11,929 nt of DNA from Clostridium sp. UBA4108 (GCA_002381695.1 DFXM01000008.1:11863-23791); one strand, 5' to 3'; positions 1-5,924 are shown, numbered from the stretch's first letter. Translations and numbers: made by a program. Notes: generated from the letters alone by a model not told the origin.

Positions 1-58
1 TAATATGAAGCTCAATTTCAACAGTTTATTAAATATACTTGTAATATGAATTATCTTT

Positions 59-86
59 ATTGCAACTTATATATATAAGTTGTAAT
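59..86. repeat. A+T-rich perfect palindrome
   Basis: The core at 63-82, CAACTTATATATATAAGTTG, is fully self-complementary over 20 bases. One G-T position and three more pairs extend it to 59-86. It could form a hairpin or cruciform. It lies upstream of the promoter at 148-175 and could be the end of a transcript entering from the left, but no clear T-run follows it. Function is unknown. Confidence 0.5.
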
Positions 87-147
87 TGAATTTCTATATT
101 ATACAAATAGATTTGGCTATAAAATTAAGGGACTAGAGCTTATATTG

Positions 148-175
148 TTTAAATTTTCTGAATAAATGGTATAAT
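148..175 (+). promoter_or_regulatory. Extended -10 promoter of the DUF4177 gene
   Basis: There is a perfect TATAAT at 170-175, preceded by TGG at 167-169, which makes an extended -10 (TGnTATAAT). A partial -35, TTTAAA, lies at 148-153 with a 16-nt spacer. Transcription would start near 182 and leave a leader of about 84 nt before the small gene. The motif match is seen directly; activity is inferred. Confidence 0.55.
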
Positions 176-265
176 TAAAGTTAAGATAGAAAAATTAGAA
201 CCTGATGAAAATCATAGTAAATACCGAGATTACCTAATAAATAATAATTTGTTGGAGGGATGACT

Positions 266-451
266 ATGTATGAATATAAATATGTATCGACAACACTGGG
301 AGGATTTTTTATTGAAGCTGAACATCATAAAACTATAGATAATCATGCAAAAAATGGTTGGAGATTAGTACAGATTGTTCCTATGTATTATAATGCTCAT
401 GGAAAACCTACAGAATATGAAATAATCTTTGAAAGAGAGATTACTGAATAG
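266..451 (+). CDS. DUF4177 family small protein
   Basis: A protein of 61 residues that fits the DUF4177 family: a short YEYKYV beta strand at the start, an NGWRLVQIVP segment in the middle, and YEIIFERE at the end. The family is widespread in Firmicutes, is small and cytoplasmic, and has no established function. I chose ATG 266 because GGAGG at 254-258 lies 7 nt upstream. The in-frame ATG at 260 has only 1 nt of spacing and would add just two residues. The gene stands alone behind its own promoter and ends in a terminator, converging on the transporter gene. There is no signal peptide or membrane segment. Confidence 0.85.
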   Translation: MYEYKYVSTTLGGFFIEAEHHKTIDNHAKNGWRLVQIVPMYYNAHGKPTEYEIIFEREITE

Positions 452-470
452 TATATTATATGTAAAAAGA

Positions 471-510
471 GTACCCGAAAATAATATTTTCGGGTACTTA
501 ATTTTATTTT
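471..510. terminator. Bidirectional intrinsic terminator
   Basis: A perfect 12-bp stem pairs 471-482 (GTACCCGAAAAT) with 486-497, leaving a 3-nt loop. On the plus strand a T-rich tract follows (498-510). On the minus strand the equivalent tail is the run complementary to AAAAAG at 464-469. It therefore serves both the DUF4177 gene and the convergent transporter gene, whose stop codon (504-506) lies inside the plus-strand T tract. Confidence 0.85.
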
Positions 511-1451
511 GTAACAGGTGTATTAGCTTGTACTGGTTTCTTCTGAGTTAAAAATGCTATGTATTTTATTAATACATAAGTTACGATTAACACTGCAATT
601 ATCTCTTGGAATTTCACAACATATTTTAAAAGTTCTATACCTTTTTCTGCTTTAATTAAGAATCCATTAGTACCTTTCATTGCAATTGCACTAATTACCA
701 TTGGGAAAGTGAAAGCAGCAAAGCTTGGGTAAAATTTTAACTTTAGAAGCTTTGGTAGATATAGTAAAACTCCTAAGTATAATATCAGTGATAACACAGC
801 TAAGAATCCCACAATGTATATATTTTTATCGCTGAAAGAGTTTAAGTATGCTGCTAAGCAAAGACTAGCTGGAGCAGCGAAGATTACTGTAGTAGGAAGT
901 GCTGGTTCTGGAATACCTTTTACCACGATTGTCCTATAAAGTAAAATAGGCAATAGAATGATAAAGGATATAAAGGAAAACCAAAAGAAGATTTGTCCTA
1001 TATTAGCAAGTTTAAAAGCTGGAGCTGTTATTCCTGCTGCACCTATTCCTACATATACAACAAAGGTACTTGGAAATAACTTTTTAATGTTAAATCCTGA
1101 TACAAATTTCATTGTATAGAATAATATAAGACCAATATGAATCAAAACACCAATAATCCATATGGTACGTGCAAGACTAAAAGACATATCCTTAAAATAC
1201 ACAGATAAAAGCATGATTCCCATTGAGTAAGTAGGAAACACACTAGCAATTACAGGATTATTCAACTCTTCTATGACACCTTTAGTGCAAAGAGAAATTT
1301 TAAAGGTAAGTAATAGTAGAATTATTGCTGATAATAATCCTAAAAAATTCTTATATATAAGTCCATAGGAAACCAAAAGATTTCCTAGCGCTGCTAGAGA
1401 TAACATAACTCCAGCTATAGGCAATGGTATTTTTTTTATAAATTCAACCAT
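504..1451 (-). CDS. TDT family (TehA/SLAC1-like) membrane transporter
   Basis: A hydrophobic protein of 315 residues with about ten membrane segments and hardly any soluble domain. It matches the tellurite-resistance/dicarboxylate transporter (TDT) family. Visible features are an N-terminal PLPIAGVMLSLAALGNLL helix, NPVIASVFPTYSMG near residues 65-78, PSTFVVYVGIGAAG near 127-140, PALPTTVIFAAPASLCLAAYLN near 183-204 and FYPSFAAFTFPMVISAIAM near 240-258. Known members move dicarboxylates, sulfite, chloride or similar anions; the substrate here cannot be read. The start (ATG 1449-1451) has a GGTAGGG-like ribosome site. It begins 14 nt after the stop of the cysteine-rich gene, so the two are cotranscribed. 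Confidence 0.85.
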   Translation of the reverse strand: MVEFIKKIPLPIAGVMLSLAALGNLLVSYGLIYKNFLGLLSAIILLLLTFKISLCTKGVIEELNNPVIASVFPTYSMGIMLLSVYFKDMSFSLARTIWIIGVLIHIGLILFYTMKFVSGFNIKKLFPSTFVVYVGIGAAGITAPAFKLANIGQIFFWFSFISFIILLPILLYRTIVVKGIPEPALPTTVIFAAPASLCLAAYLNSFSDKNIYIVGFLAVLSLILYLGVLLYLPKLLKLKFYPSFAAFTFPMVISAIAMKGTNGFLIKAEKGIELLKYVVKFQEIIAVLIVTYVLIKYIAFLTQKKPVQANTPVTK

Positions 1452-1465
1452 AGAATTACCCTACC

Positions 1466-1939
1466 TTATCCATCAATATTTTCAATGTTTAATTCTCTAA
1501 CTATGATTTCAGCAGCTTTTTCTGCCATTTCACCTGTGAATTTTATACATTGAGCTTTGTGTTCACCGGATGCCATGTCCATTCCTTTTGTTTGAACACT
1601 ACAACATAGACACTTGTGTCTTTGTCTAAAAGTATCTTGAAGCTCATAAGCTAATTCTAATGCCTTTACACTTCTAGGGTCTTGAGGATTACTTCCCTTA
1701 GTTCTTCCAAAGAAATATCCAAGACACAACACAGCTCCAGTAACTGCTCCACAAGTACACTTTGATTTACCAATACCTACTGGAAATCCTGATGCCATAG
1801 CAATCATTTCATCTGGCATATCAATTTCAAAGTTTTTCTTAATAGATGATACTATTGCTTCTGAACAGTAGTATTCGCCCTTTCTAAAATGCTCTTCAGC
1901 ATCTGCCTTTACATTTTTTACACTTATTTTGTTCACCAT
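1466..1939 (-). CDS. C_GCAxxG_C_C family cysteine-rich redox protein
   Basis: A cytoplasmic protein of 157 residues with the cysteine arrangement of the C_GCAxxG_C_C family (putative redox-active proteins). C25 lies in YYCSEA. The central CTCGAVTGAVLCLG holds C61, C63 and C72 with the GAxxG turn, followed by C110, C112, C113 and C131. Eight cysteines suggest disulfide chemistry or metal/cluster binding; the family's reaction is not established. A strong AGGGGG site 8 nt before ATG 1937-1939 supports the start. It is the first gene of a two-gene unit with the TDT transporter, which suggests a shared redox or anion-handling role (inference). Confidence 0.85.
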   Translation of the reverse strand: MVNKISVKNVKADAEEHFRKGEYYCSEAIVSSIKKNFEIDMPDEMIAMASGFPVGIGKSKCTCGAVTGAVLCLGYFFGRTKGSNPQDPRSVKALELAYELQDTFRQRHKCLCCSVQTKGMDMASGEHKAQCIKFTGEMAEKAAEIIVRELNIENIDG

Positions 1940-1981
1940 AAAAATCGCCCCCTTTATTTAATTCTATTTTGATCCCACACA

Positions 1982-1990
1982 AGTATAACA
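1982..1990 (-). promoter_or_regulatory. Extended -10 promoter of the redox protein/transporter unit
   Basis: Read on the minus strand, 1990 to 1982 is TGTTATACT: a TATACT -10 box (5 of 6 consensus) with an upstream TGn extension. I find no good -35 at 16-18 nt, which is common for extended -10 promoters. Transcription would start near 1975 and give a leader of about 36 nt. Confidence 0.4.
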
Positions 1991-2050
1991 TGGTAAAGGA
2001 AGGCTAGTCTAATTGATGTTTTAAATAGAAGAACGTTATATATTACTTCT

Positions 2051-2190
2051 ACAAATAGATACATTCGTAATAATACACAGTTTAGATCAATGGTGTATAA
2101 AACCTAAGTAAATCTAAGGTTCCTGCAAATGGTATTCACAGCAATAATATAAAGTTCAACTTAAATAAATTATAAGAATGTCTATTTGTA
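2051..2190. repeat. Imperfect inverted repeat, possible degraded MITE ends
   Basis: The left end ACAAATAGATACATTC (2051-2066) recurs as its reverse complement at 2177-2190, lacking two bases (ACAAATAGACATTC). A+T-rich flanks also resemble each other. The ends are 140 bp apart with no coding sequence between them. ACAAATAGAT also occurs at 103-112. The short length and A+T richness mean chance cannot be excluded. Confidence 0.3.
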
Positions 2191-2218
2191 TTATGTAGTT
2201 TTATTATTGAAAATTATA

Positions 2219-2224
2219 TATAAT
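2219..2224 (+). promoter_or_regulatory. -10 box of the aromatic unit
   Basis: A perfect TATAAT at 2219-2224. The facing -35 region (2195-2201) is poor, and a TTGAAA at 2207-2212 is too close to serve it. Start of transcription would be near 2231, which would place the leader hairpin almost at the 5' end of the mRNA. Confidence 0.35.
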
Positions 2225-2234
2225 ATAAAGAAGT

Positions 2235-2258
2235 ATATTCCCCTTAGAAAGGGAATAT
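2235..2258 (+). promoter_or_regulatory. 5' leader hairpin of the aromatic unit
   Basis: ATATTCCC (2235-2242) pairs with GGGAATAT (2251-2258) across an 8-nt loop. No T-run follows, so it is not a terminator. It ends 17 nt before the AGGAGG at 2276-2281. It could stabilise the mRNA 5' end or modulate translation; this is inferred. Confidence 0.45.
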
Positions 2259-2290
2259 CATTTATAAGCTTATATAGGAGGAGTAGTGAA

Positions 2291-2563
2291 TTGGAAGATA
2301 TTAAAGAATTAAGAGAAAATATTGATAGAATAGATAGGGAAATTATAAGTCTTTTTGAAGATAGAATGGAAATAGTACTTAAGGTAGCACAATATAAGAA
2401 GGAAAATAATATTTCTATATTCAATGAAGCTAGGGAAAAAGAAGTTATTGAGAAAAATCTTCAAAGGTTGAAAAATAAAAATCTTGGTAAATTCTGCGAG
2501 AAATTTTTGCAAGAAATCATGGATGTTAGTAAGGAGTATCAAAGACAGGTATTGGAGAAGTGA
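2291..2563 (+). CDS. aroQ: Chorismate mutase, monofunctional AroQ class
   Basis: A protein of 90 residues, the usual size of a stand-alone AroQ-class helical chorismate mutase, which converts chorismate to prephenate for Phe/Tyr synthesis. By comparison with the E. coli enzyme, the active-site residues are R8 (LREN), R25 (EDRMEI), K36 (QYKK), R48 and E49 (EAREKE), S80 and Q84 (SKEYQ). N45 replaces the usual Asp at one position. I place the start at TTG 2291 because AGGAGG (2276-2281) lies 9 nt upstream and the family begins here. The frame stays open further upstream but encodes non-family residues. It is followed by aroE after 4 nt. The symbol is also used for type II dehydroquinase, which this is not. 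Confidence 0.88.
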   Translation: MEDIKELRENIDRIDREIISLFEDRMEIVLKVAQYKKENNISIFNEAREKEVIEKNLQRLKNKNLGKFCEKFLQEIMDVSKEYQRQVLEK

Positions 2564-2567
2564 TAGC

Positions 2568-3377
2568 ATGGAATGTTTTGGATTAATAGGAGAAAAATTA
2601 GCACATAGCTTGTCTCCAGTTATACATAATAGAGTTTTTGAAGAGTTAAATATAAGGGGAACATATAACCTTTTTTCTGTAAAAAGAGAGGATTTTAAGA
2701 AGGTAATAGAAAGTTTAAAGATTCTTGGAGTTAAAGGTGCAAATGTAACAATCCCCTACAAGGAAGACGTAATTAATCAATTGGATTATATATCTCCAGA
2801 AGCTAAAGCTATTGGTGCAGTGAATACTATTTTAATCAAAAATGGAAAAGCTTTAGGATATAATACAGATTATTATGGATTTGGTAAGATGCTGAAGAGA
2901 GAGTGTGTTCAGATTCAAGGAAAGAGCTGTTTTGTACTAGGGGCAGGGGGAGCAGCTAAGGCTGTCGCACAATTTTTAAAAGATAGTTGTGGAAAAGTAA
3001 CAATCGTATCAAGAGATGTGGAAAGTGCACAAAATTCCTTTAAAGAATATAATATCATTGATTACAAGGAACTAGAGAGTATAGCACAGGGAGATATAAT
3101 AGTAAATACAACTCCTTGTGGCATGTACCCAAAGATAGAAACCATAGCTGTCAGTGATACCGTACTTAGAAAGTTTAACACTGCAGTAGATATAGTATAT
3201 AATCCACTGGAAACCGTATTTTTAAAACGAGCTAAGGTATTAGGATTGCAGGTTGTGGAAGGGCTATATATGTTGGTAGGTCAAGGGTTAAAAGCAGAAG
3301 AAATCTGGAATGACATAACTATTGATGATGAGTTAGGAGAAGTAATATTTAAAGAACTTAGAGAAAAATTAGAATGA
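2568..3377 (+). CDS. aroE: Shikimate dehydrogenase
   Basis: A protein of 269 residues, the full usual length. It catalyses NADPH-dependent reduction of 3-dehydroshikimate to shikimate. The shikimate-binding SLS lies at 14-16, the NVTIPYKE block has catalytic K65, GAVNT has N86, and NTDYYGF has catalytic D101. The nucleotide-binding glycine loop GAGGAA is at 125-130, and GQG near the C-terminus has Q239. The start is ATG 2568, preceded by GGAGAAG at 2554-2560 inside the end of the chorismate mutase gene. An upstream extension of the frame overlaps that gene and is not used. The 4-nt gap implies translational coupling. Confidence 0.95.
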   Translation: MECFGLIGEKLAHSLSPVIHNRVFEELNIRGTYNLFSVKREDFKKVIESLKILGVKGANVTIPYKEDVINQLDYISPEAKAIGAVNTILIKNGKALGYNTDYYGFGKMLKRECVQIQGKSCFVLGAGGAAKAVAQFLKDSCGKVTIVSRDVESAQNSFKEYNIIDYKELESIAQGDIIVNTTPCGMYPKIETIAVSDTVLRKFNTAVDIVYNPLETVFLKRAKVLGLQVVEGLYMLVGQGLKAEEIWNDITIDDELGEVIFKELREKLE

Positions 3378-3449
3378 ATATATATAATGTAGATTATTAC
3401 AGGGTTCTAATAAATTGTTTTGTAATTTACTTATAGGGAGAAATAATAA

Positions 3450-3947
3450 ATGAAAATAATATTGATAGGTATGCCCGGATGCGGCAAAAGTTCTATAGGA
3501 AAAGAACTCGCTAAAAAACTTTCTATAGAGTTTATAGATATGGACAAGTATATAGAAGAGAATAGTAATAGTACCATAGAAGAATTATTTTCTCAGGGAG
3601 AGGATAATTTTAGACATGAAGAAACTAGAGCTTGTAGAGATTTAAGTGGATTTGAAAATGTAGTTATAGCATCTGGTGGCGGGGTAGTTAAAAGAGAAGA
3701 TAATATGACGTATTTTAAAGAATTTCATATAGTTTTTATAAATAGACCTTTAAAGTTGATTCTTGGAGATGTAGAAGTAGATACTAGACCTCTCTTAAAA
3801 GGTGGAAAAGATAAGATCTATAACTTATATAAAGAAAGAAGAGAGCTTTATGATAAATATGCTACTATTGAAGTAATCAATGATAAGGAAATTAGTAAAA
3901 TTGTAAATAATATTATAGAAGTTATAAATTATAATCAAGGGAACTAA
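3450..3947 (+). CDS. aroK: Shikimate kinase
   Basis: A protein of 165 residues, typical for a monofunctional shikimate kinase, which phosphorylates shikimate to shikimate-3-phosphate with ATP. The Walker A loop GMPGCGKS spans 7-14 with K13. DMD at 30-32 supplies metal/substrate aspartates, FRHEE has shikimate-binding R55, and the GGG loop is at 76-78. The lid arginine is R113 (TRPLL), and R130/R131 lie in YKERRELY. GGGAG at 3436-3440 is 9 nt before the ATG. It follows aroE after 72 nt with no terminator between, so it is probably the third gene of the same unit. No other chorismate-pathway gene follows. Confidence 0.94.
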   Translation: MKIILIGMPGCGKSSIGKELAKKLSIEFIDMDKYIEENSNSTIEELFSQGEDNFRHEETRACRDLSGFENVVIASGGGVVKREDNMTYFKEFHIVFINRPLKLILGDVEVDTRPLLKGGKDKIYNLYKERRELYDKYATIEVINDKEISKIVNNIIEVINYNQGN

Positions 3948-4012
3948 GGCATCTTCAAAAAATAACTAGTCAGCATACTTCGTATATTGACTAGTCATTT
4001 CTTCAAGATGTC
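3948..4012. repeat. 31-bp imperfect hairpin, repeat-like, possible terminator
   Basis: Positions 3948-3978 and 3982-4012 are inverted copies around a 3-nt TTC loop, with no bulges. There are 25 Watson-Crick pairs, two G-T pairs and four mismatches on the plus strand. The centre of each arm contains ACTAGTCA or its complement. It begins immediately after the aroK stop, between convergent genes, where a terminator is expected. It lacks a strong T-run and is longer than most terminators, so it may instead be an interspersed palindromic repeat. Confidence 0.6.
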
Positions 4013-4045
4013 TAATTTGATTTATGAATAAGAATAGTATTGAAT

Positions 4046-4068
4046 TAGCTATAAAAAGCTATTTTATT
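4046..4068 (+). terminator. Weak terminator-like hairpin
   Basis: TAGCT (4046-4050) pairs with AGCTA (4057-4061), followed by TTTTATT. The stem is only 5 bp and A+T-rich, so this is a weak candidate. It may back up the larger hairpin after aroK. Confidence 0.2.
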
Positions 4069-4105
4069 AGATTTAAGTAGAGAATATGTATAGGTTTTAC
4101 TTAAA

Positions 4106-4981
4106 CTATGAGATAGTTTTTTCTAATAGATTATTATAAAAGTTATCAATAATATATATTTCATTATGATAGCCAATTGTATTTTTCATACACCTATAGC
4201 CTATAATTCTTTTAATTGGATTAAGATTATAGTATTTAAGCAGTGATTCCCCATAGGTAAGTTCCTCTGAAAATTTATATGTAGTTATGTTAGCAGAGGA
4301 GGTTTCTAATAAGTCATTAGTTAGCTTACCGCATAAATGAATAATAGCTTTGGGACACTTTGTTTCTATAGATTTAAGTATTCTTATTAAACTATATTTA
4401 TATACAGTGTTAAAGATTTCAAGTCCTATTACATCTATAGTAGCCACAGGGTCACCAATAGATAATATTTTAGCACCATTTCTATAAGCTAATGTAGCAT
4501 ATTGAATTATGAGTTCCTCAATAGAATGTAATAACTGATTAAAATTGCTTTGCTGGTCTTTTAAGAATTTAAGAGCTGAAGACAATTCTAATAAAGAAGT
4601 TATTACTGTGAAAGGTCCTTCTATGCGATAAATAATATTTTCATCTCTTAAACTATTGACAGCTCTAAGCATAGTGGAAGTTCTTTGAGTATTAAGATTA
4701 AAAATCCTAGGAATAGAGATTATATTATCAAAGGCATATTTCTTTAGTTTATTACAATCAAATGATAGGAATATTTTTGAAATTGATAGCTCTTCTTCCA
4801 GATTATTAGAAAAGGGTAGCTTAATCCAAACATCTTTATTATTTTCTTTTATTGATAAACTTAATTTGGCAATATTTTTACTATTGTAATATAAATCATC
4901 AATAGAGTTAATTCCTAAAGATTCTATTTGCTTTTTTCCAATAGGCTTATAAGTATCAATATTACATATGAAATTTTTCAC
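4106..4981 (-). CDS. URO-D superfamily protein, corrinoid methyltransferase-like
   Basis: A protein of 291 residues that resembles the uroporphyrinogen decarboxylase superfamily, in particular the MtaA/MtbA-type methylcobamide:thiol methyltransferases. Visible blocks are IEGPFTVITSLLE (120-132), YRNGAKILSIGDPVATID (166-183) and IIHLCGK (213-219), followed by GYRCM (261-265). H215, C217 and C264 match the zinc-ligand pattern H-x-C ... C of thiol-activating methyltransferases. That argues against a haem-pathway decarboxylase. It is shorter than typical members (about 330-350) and has no corrinoid protein or activator nearby. The start is GTG 4979-4981 with a GGTGG site 7 nt upstream. Substrate unknown. 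Confidence 0.7.
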   Translation of the reverse strand: MKNFICNIDTYKPIGKKQIESLGINSIDDLYYNSKNIAKLSLSIKENNKDVWIKLPFSNNLEEELSISKIFLSFDCNKLKKYAFDNIISIPRIFNLNTQRTSTMLRAVNSLRDENIIYRIEGPFTVITSLLELSSALKFLKDQQSNFNQLLHSIEELIIQYATLAYRNGAKILSIGDPVATIDVIGLEIFNTVYKYSLIRILKSIETKCPKAIIHLCGKLTNDLLETSSANITTYKFSEELTYGESLLKYYNLNPIKRIIGYRCMKNTIGYHNEIYIIDNFYNNLLEKTIS

Positions 4982-4999
4982 AAACTCACCACCAATGTG

Positions 5000-5028
5000 T
5001 TAATATAAAAATAAATATTTCCTGTAAA
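5000..5028 (-). promoter_or_regulatory. Possible promoter of the URO-D-like gene
   Basis: On the minus strand TTTACA (5028-5023, 5 of 6 consensus) and TATTAA (5005-5000, 4 of 6) are separated by exactly 17 nt. The implied leader is only about 12 nt, barely enough for the ribosome site, so this is tentative. Confidence 0.3.
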
Positions 5029-5091
5029 TTTTGAATTATTATTTTAATGACATAATCAGTTGATTTATTTTCAAAATCTAAGTGTAAATAA

Positions 5092-5122
5092 AATATATAA
5101 TAAGACAATCTTATTATATATT
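5092..5122. repeat. Perfect 14-bp inverted repeat with 3-nt centre
   Basis: AATATATAATAAGA (5092-5105) is matched base for base by its complement at 5109-5122 around CAA. It is nearly pure A+T, so a weak hairpin is expected in RNA. As DNA it resembles a two-fold symmetric operator. It lies 111 bp upstream of the minus-strand URO-D-like gene. Confidence 0.5.
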
Positions 5123-5369
5123 ATCTCAAAAACGACATAAATGTCTACAATATAAACACTTGGAATACAGAATATAGCTGATTAATTACAAAAAATAATT
5201 TTGAATCATTAATATAAAGCTTCAGTATATACCTAAGTAACTAGAATGGTGTTAGAAATAGTTTAATATTCATTATAAGTATATAGCTTTTTTATATAAA
5301 TAACCACCATTTCGACTATATTGGATTATCTTTGCTTGTTATTGTATTATAAATTAATAAAATTAATAA

Positions 5370-5546
5370 AAATCTAATATATGCCCTGTTGCTCTAGAGA
5401 ATTATTCTATATCTTGTAAGGTTAATGATATGGTGATAATATATATTACAGCTAAGGATAGCAATGGGTTTAGCTATAGATATGAAATAGGGAGATATGC
5501 CATAGGAAATAATGGGGAGATTAATTCTTTGCCAGTGGATAATTGA
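5370..5546 (+). pseudogene. Short coding-like remnant, possible C-terminal fragment
   Basis: One frame is open from 5370 to TGA 5544-5546 and reads like real protein (58 codons), for example VNDMVIIYITAKDSNG followed by YEIGRYAIGNNGEI. The only ATG (5430) would give 38 residues with a poor AAGG site, and upstream the frame is closed by TAA at 5367-5369. The alternating pattern resembles the last strands of an Ig-like or beta-sandwich domain. It is similar in layout to the end of the anti-sigma protein at 6787-7872 (GDTVTIITKFKNG, then DKDGNLI). This could be the decayed tail of such a protein. It may equally be chance; I do not recognise a family. Confidence 0.3.
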
Positions 5547-5552
5547 GGAATT

Positions 5553-5580
5553 TTGAAATAAAGTGATAGAAAAATAATTA
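5553..5580 (+). promoter_or_regulatory. Possible promoter of the riboswitch-xpt transcript
   Basis: TTGAAA (5553-5558) and TAATTA (5575-5580) with a 16-nt spacer. The predicted start, about 5587, coincides with the 5' end of the riboswitch aptamer, which supports the call. The -10 match is only moderate. Confidence 0.35.
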
Positions 5581-5586
5581 AATATT

Positions 5587-5654
5587 ATTTGTATATGCTT
5601 AACAATAGGGGTTAGGCGTTTCTACGGGGGGCCGTAAACTTCCTCGCTACGAAT
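5587..5654 (+). promoter_or_regulatory. Guanine-type purine riboswitch aptamer
   Basis: The three-way junction of the purine riboswitch is readable. P1 pairs ATTTGTA (5587-5593) with TACGAAT (5648-5654). P2 pairs GCTTAAC (5597-5603) with GTTAGGC (5611-5617) and has the 7-nt loop AATAGGG. The junction GTTTCTAC (5618-5625) is identical to the conserved J2/3. P3 has loop CCGTAAA (5632-5638), the conserved L3. The ligand-pairing position just before the P1 3' strand is C5647, as in guanine/hypoxanthine sensors (adenine sensors have U). P3 is rich in G-U pairs (six Gs against CTTCCT), which is unusual. Guanine binding should reduce expression of xpt downstream, the classic partner of this riboswitch. 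Confidence 0.9.
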
Positions 5655-5767
5655 GTGTAATTAGCTTCATTTTTTATAGATAATTAAGACATAATATATT
5701 TATTTTAATTTAAAACTATATAATAAGTATAGAGTATATATGTTAATATTTATAAATTTGATTACAT

Positions 5768-5800
5768 GTTCCTAAGCAAAATCTGCTTAGGAACTTTTTT
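5768..5800 (+). terminator. Intrinsic terminator between riboswitch and xpt
   Basis: GTTCCTAAGCA (5768-5778) pairs perfectly over 11 bp with 5784-5794 around AAATC, and is followed by six Ts (5795-5800). It is the likely expression platform of the guanine riboswitch, stopping transcription before xpt when guanine is bound. It starts 113 nt after the aptamer, farther than in the usual compact platform. The 6-mer TGCTTA of its right arm also occurs at 5596-5601, at the J1/2-P2 5' strand, so that strand could compete for the left arm. Confidence 0.88.
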
Positions 5801-5924
5801 GTAACTTTTTAAAAATAATGAAACCATATAGGGATTATATTATTTAGTGTGATAATTAGAGACTATTTTAAAAGTTATCTAGAAGGATGGCTTATATTAT
5901 ATAAATTTAAGGGGGAAAATTATA

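Larger units (their letters stand above)
1940..2290. other. Divergent intergenic region
   Basis: This 351-bp A+T-rich stretch separates the minus-strand redox/transporter unit from the plus-strand aromatic unit. It holds the ribosome site and extended -10 of the left unit, a 140-bp-spanning inverted repeat (2051-2190), and the -10 box, leader hairpin and ribosome site of the aromatic unit. I find no convincing gene. I looked for the T-box GGGTGG signature, expected in some amino-acid leaders, and did not find it. Confidence 0.6.
4982..5369. other. Gene-free A+T-rich region
   Basis: No open frame here looks like a gene on either strand. It contains the possible promoter of the minus-strand gene, the perfect hairpin at 5092-5122, a 12-bp palindrome GACATAAATGTC (5134-5145), and a weak 7-bp inverted pair AATGGTG/CACCATT (5245-5251 and 5305-5311). 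I see no tRNA or known RNA motif. Confidence 0.55.

Noticed and set aside
2186..2290. Upstream extension of the chorismate mutase frame
   Set aside because: It runs through the leader hairpin and ribosome site and encodes residues unlike the family; TTG 2291 with AGGAGG is better.
2080..2290. T-box leader before the aromatic genes
   Set aside because: No GGGTGG T-box word, no specifier stem and no terminator is found in the leader.
2484..2567. Upstream extension of the aroE frame
   Set aside because: It overlaps the chorismate mutase gene; ATG 2568 matches the family N-terminus and has its own ribosome site.
2191..2569. Two minus-strand open frames opposite the chorismate mutase gene
   Set aside because: Their translations are low-complexity and Leu/Ile/Phe-rich, have no ribosome site, and mirror a well-supported gene on the other strand.
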